A DNA stretch of 64,000 bases, taken from Aphanomyces cochlioides. Lineage: Eukaryota; Oomycota; Saprolegniomycetes; Saprolegniales; Verrucalvaceae. Location: positions 744,001 through 808,000 of the forward strand of contig JAHQRK010000003.1 in NCBI GenBank assembly GCA_019828595.1. The letters are read 5' to 3'. A program made the translations under genes and the position numbers. Position 1 is the first letter of the stretch, and each line of letters begins with the position of its first letter. The notes under the pieces are model-generated. The model was not told where the DNA came from. It made no database searches and saw only the letters and a list, made by a program, of their open reading frames with translations. Shown here piece by piece: positions 63,096-64,000 of this stretch.

Positions 63096-64000
63096 TTACA
63101 AATAGAGGGAGGCCATGGTGGCAAATCCAACGACAGCAGCTCCGACGGTCGAGACGACAGAGGCACTAGTGGCGCTCGTTGTCGAAGGGGCCGAGGTCGT
63201 ACCCGTTGTTGAGGTGTTTTGGATCACAGGTGGAGCCGACGTGACATTCGTTTTGTCAGGGTCGACGGCGCTTGGAGAGAGCGAGAGGGAAGAAAAGTGC
63301 GCTTTCATGATGCCTTGAGAGTCGTAGATACCAAAGTTCGCTTCGACTGTGTTGGGGTCCTTCTCTTGGACGGTCTTCCACGAGTCGTCAAAGGCGGCAA
63401 AGTAGTAGTACTTGAGGTTGTGCGTGTTGGCAAAGTTGACCAAGTCCACGAGGTATTTCTACAATCAGCACGCTTAAGCAAGGCTTGTGCATTGAGCATA
63501 CCGCTTGGTTTTCAGGGCTTGCGACCGAGGCATTGGCATTGCGGCCACCTGACGCCCAGCCAGTTTCACTGATTTGAATTTCTTTGCCCTTGGCGATGGC
63601 TGTCAAGTTGTCGAGCTTGAGGCGGAAGTTGACCATGGCTGTTTCAATCGCAGCCGGCTCCCAGAATGGGAACTCATTCGCTTGAATTACGTCCACGACA
63701 TCAAGAACTTGGGGATATTGCACGAAAGAGTCGACAATGTCGGCAATCGTGACGTTCAACTTGATGTTGTTGGTCTGCAAGAATGTCTTGACTTGCTTGA
63801 AATACGCAATCGCCTACACAACCGTGAGCTTAAACCAAGTAAGCCTGGTGAATAATCAAACCTGGTCAGGCGTGAGATCCTTGCGGTACAAGTTTTCACT
63901 TCCAACATGCAATCCAATGACATTGCTGTCAATTAATCCCTTGGTGATGAGTTGCTGCAACGCATTTTGTTCCGCTTGAAGACTCGCGGGGTCTTTTGTG
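63096..64000 (-). CDS. GH17 endo-1,3-beta-glucanase, GPI-anchored (partial)
   Basis: The gene runs off the right edge, so the N-terminus is missing. Visible parts in order: ALQQLITKGLIDSNVIGLHV followed by GSENLYRKDLTPDQ (the acid/base Glu; the usual GNE is GSE), KLNVTIADIVDSFVQYPQVL, DVIQANEFPFWEP, the nucleophile block EIQISETGWASGGRNA, and FANTHNLKYYYFAAFDDSWK. These are the GH17 signatures of fungal/oomycete wall glucanases. A Ser/Thr-rich stalk and a hydrophobic end (VGAAVVGFATMASLYL) indicate a GPI anchor. Introns lie near 63459-63502 and 63814-63861. It should act on wall 1,3-beta-glucan at the cell surface. Confidence 0.9.

Overview
The window looks like nuclear DNA of an oomycete, most probably of the Saprolegniales type. 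This is an inference from three things: very short canonical GT-AG introns (about 37-51 nt) in compact housekeeping genes; a secreted PAN/Apple-plus-CAP protein and a GPI-type GH17 glucanase, which are usual in oomycete secretomes; and the mix of eukaryotic genes (PEX2, SIL1, U2AF35, OXR1, IFRD, SHPRH-like helicase, cryptochrome) with Tigger/pogo, Tc1/mariner, PIF/Harbinger and Copia elements. No organism name can be proven from this sequence.

Region 1 (1-14400) is gene-dense. In order it holds a probable SPT6 C-terminus, the peroxisomal RING peroxin PEX2, a four-helix membrane protein, the ER BiP exchange factor SIL1, a LysM-TLDc OXR1-like protein, the splicing factor U2AF35, a non-RD protein kinase, a membrane-anchored protein with five copies of a VIENAYVAHK-like repeat, a PX-domain protein and a cryptochrome/photolyase homologue. 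Exon joins were worked out by hand and keep frame for PEX2, SIL1, the kinase, the cryptochrome and the UGT.

Region 2 (14400-27000) is a cluster of one gene family: a GIN-head-like beta-repeat protein with one C-terminal membrane helix. Two copies with identical predicted proteins lie in a 1529-bp, nearly perfect inverted repeat (15768-17296 and 23752-25280). The 6455-bp spacer holds two Tigger/pogo elements, one of which contains a dead mariner. A third diverged and frameshifted paralogue (25813-26993) and at least two decayed fragments (about 14730 and 19540) show repeated duplication and loss.

Region 3 (27000-49510) is almost all mobile DNA. It contains a foldback MITE, two Tc1 elements with an IR/DR end structure, a damaged Copia element on the minus strand, a second Copia with nearly identical LTRs, and a PIF/Harbinger element with both of its typical genes. 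Two inverted 350-bp repeats (27512-27869 and 40186-40537) with a periodic ATATTTCGCG motif bracket 12.3 kb of this region and may be the ends of a large element.

Region 4 (49500-64000) returns to genes: an ER-type UDP-glycosyltransferase, a 569-residue intronless pogo/CENP-B-like protein whose third catalytic acid is replaced by His (a candidate domesticated transposase), a small membrane protein, an IFRD homologue, an SNF2-RING helicase, the PAN-CAP protein and a partial GH17 enzyme. Gene functions are inferred from family motifs; no database search was possible.
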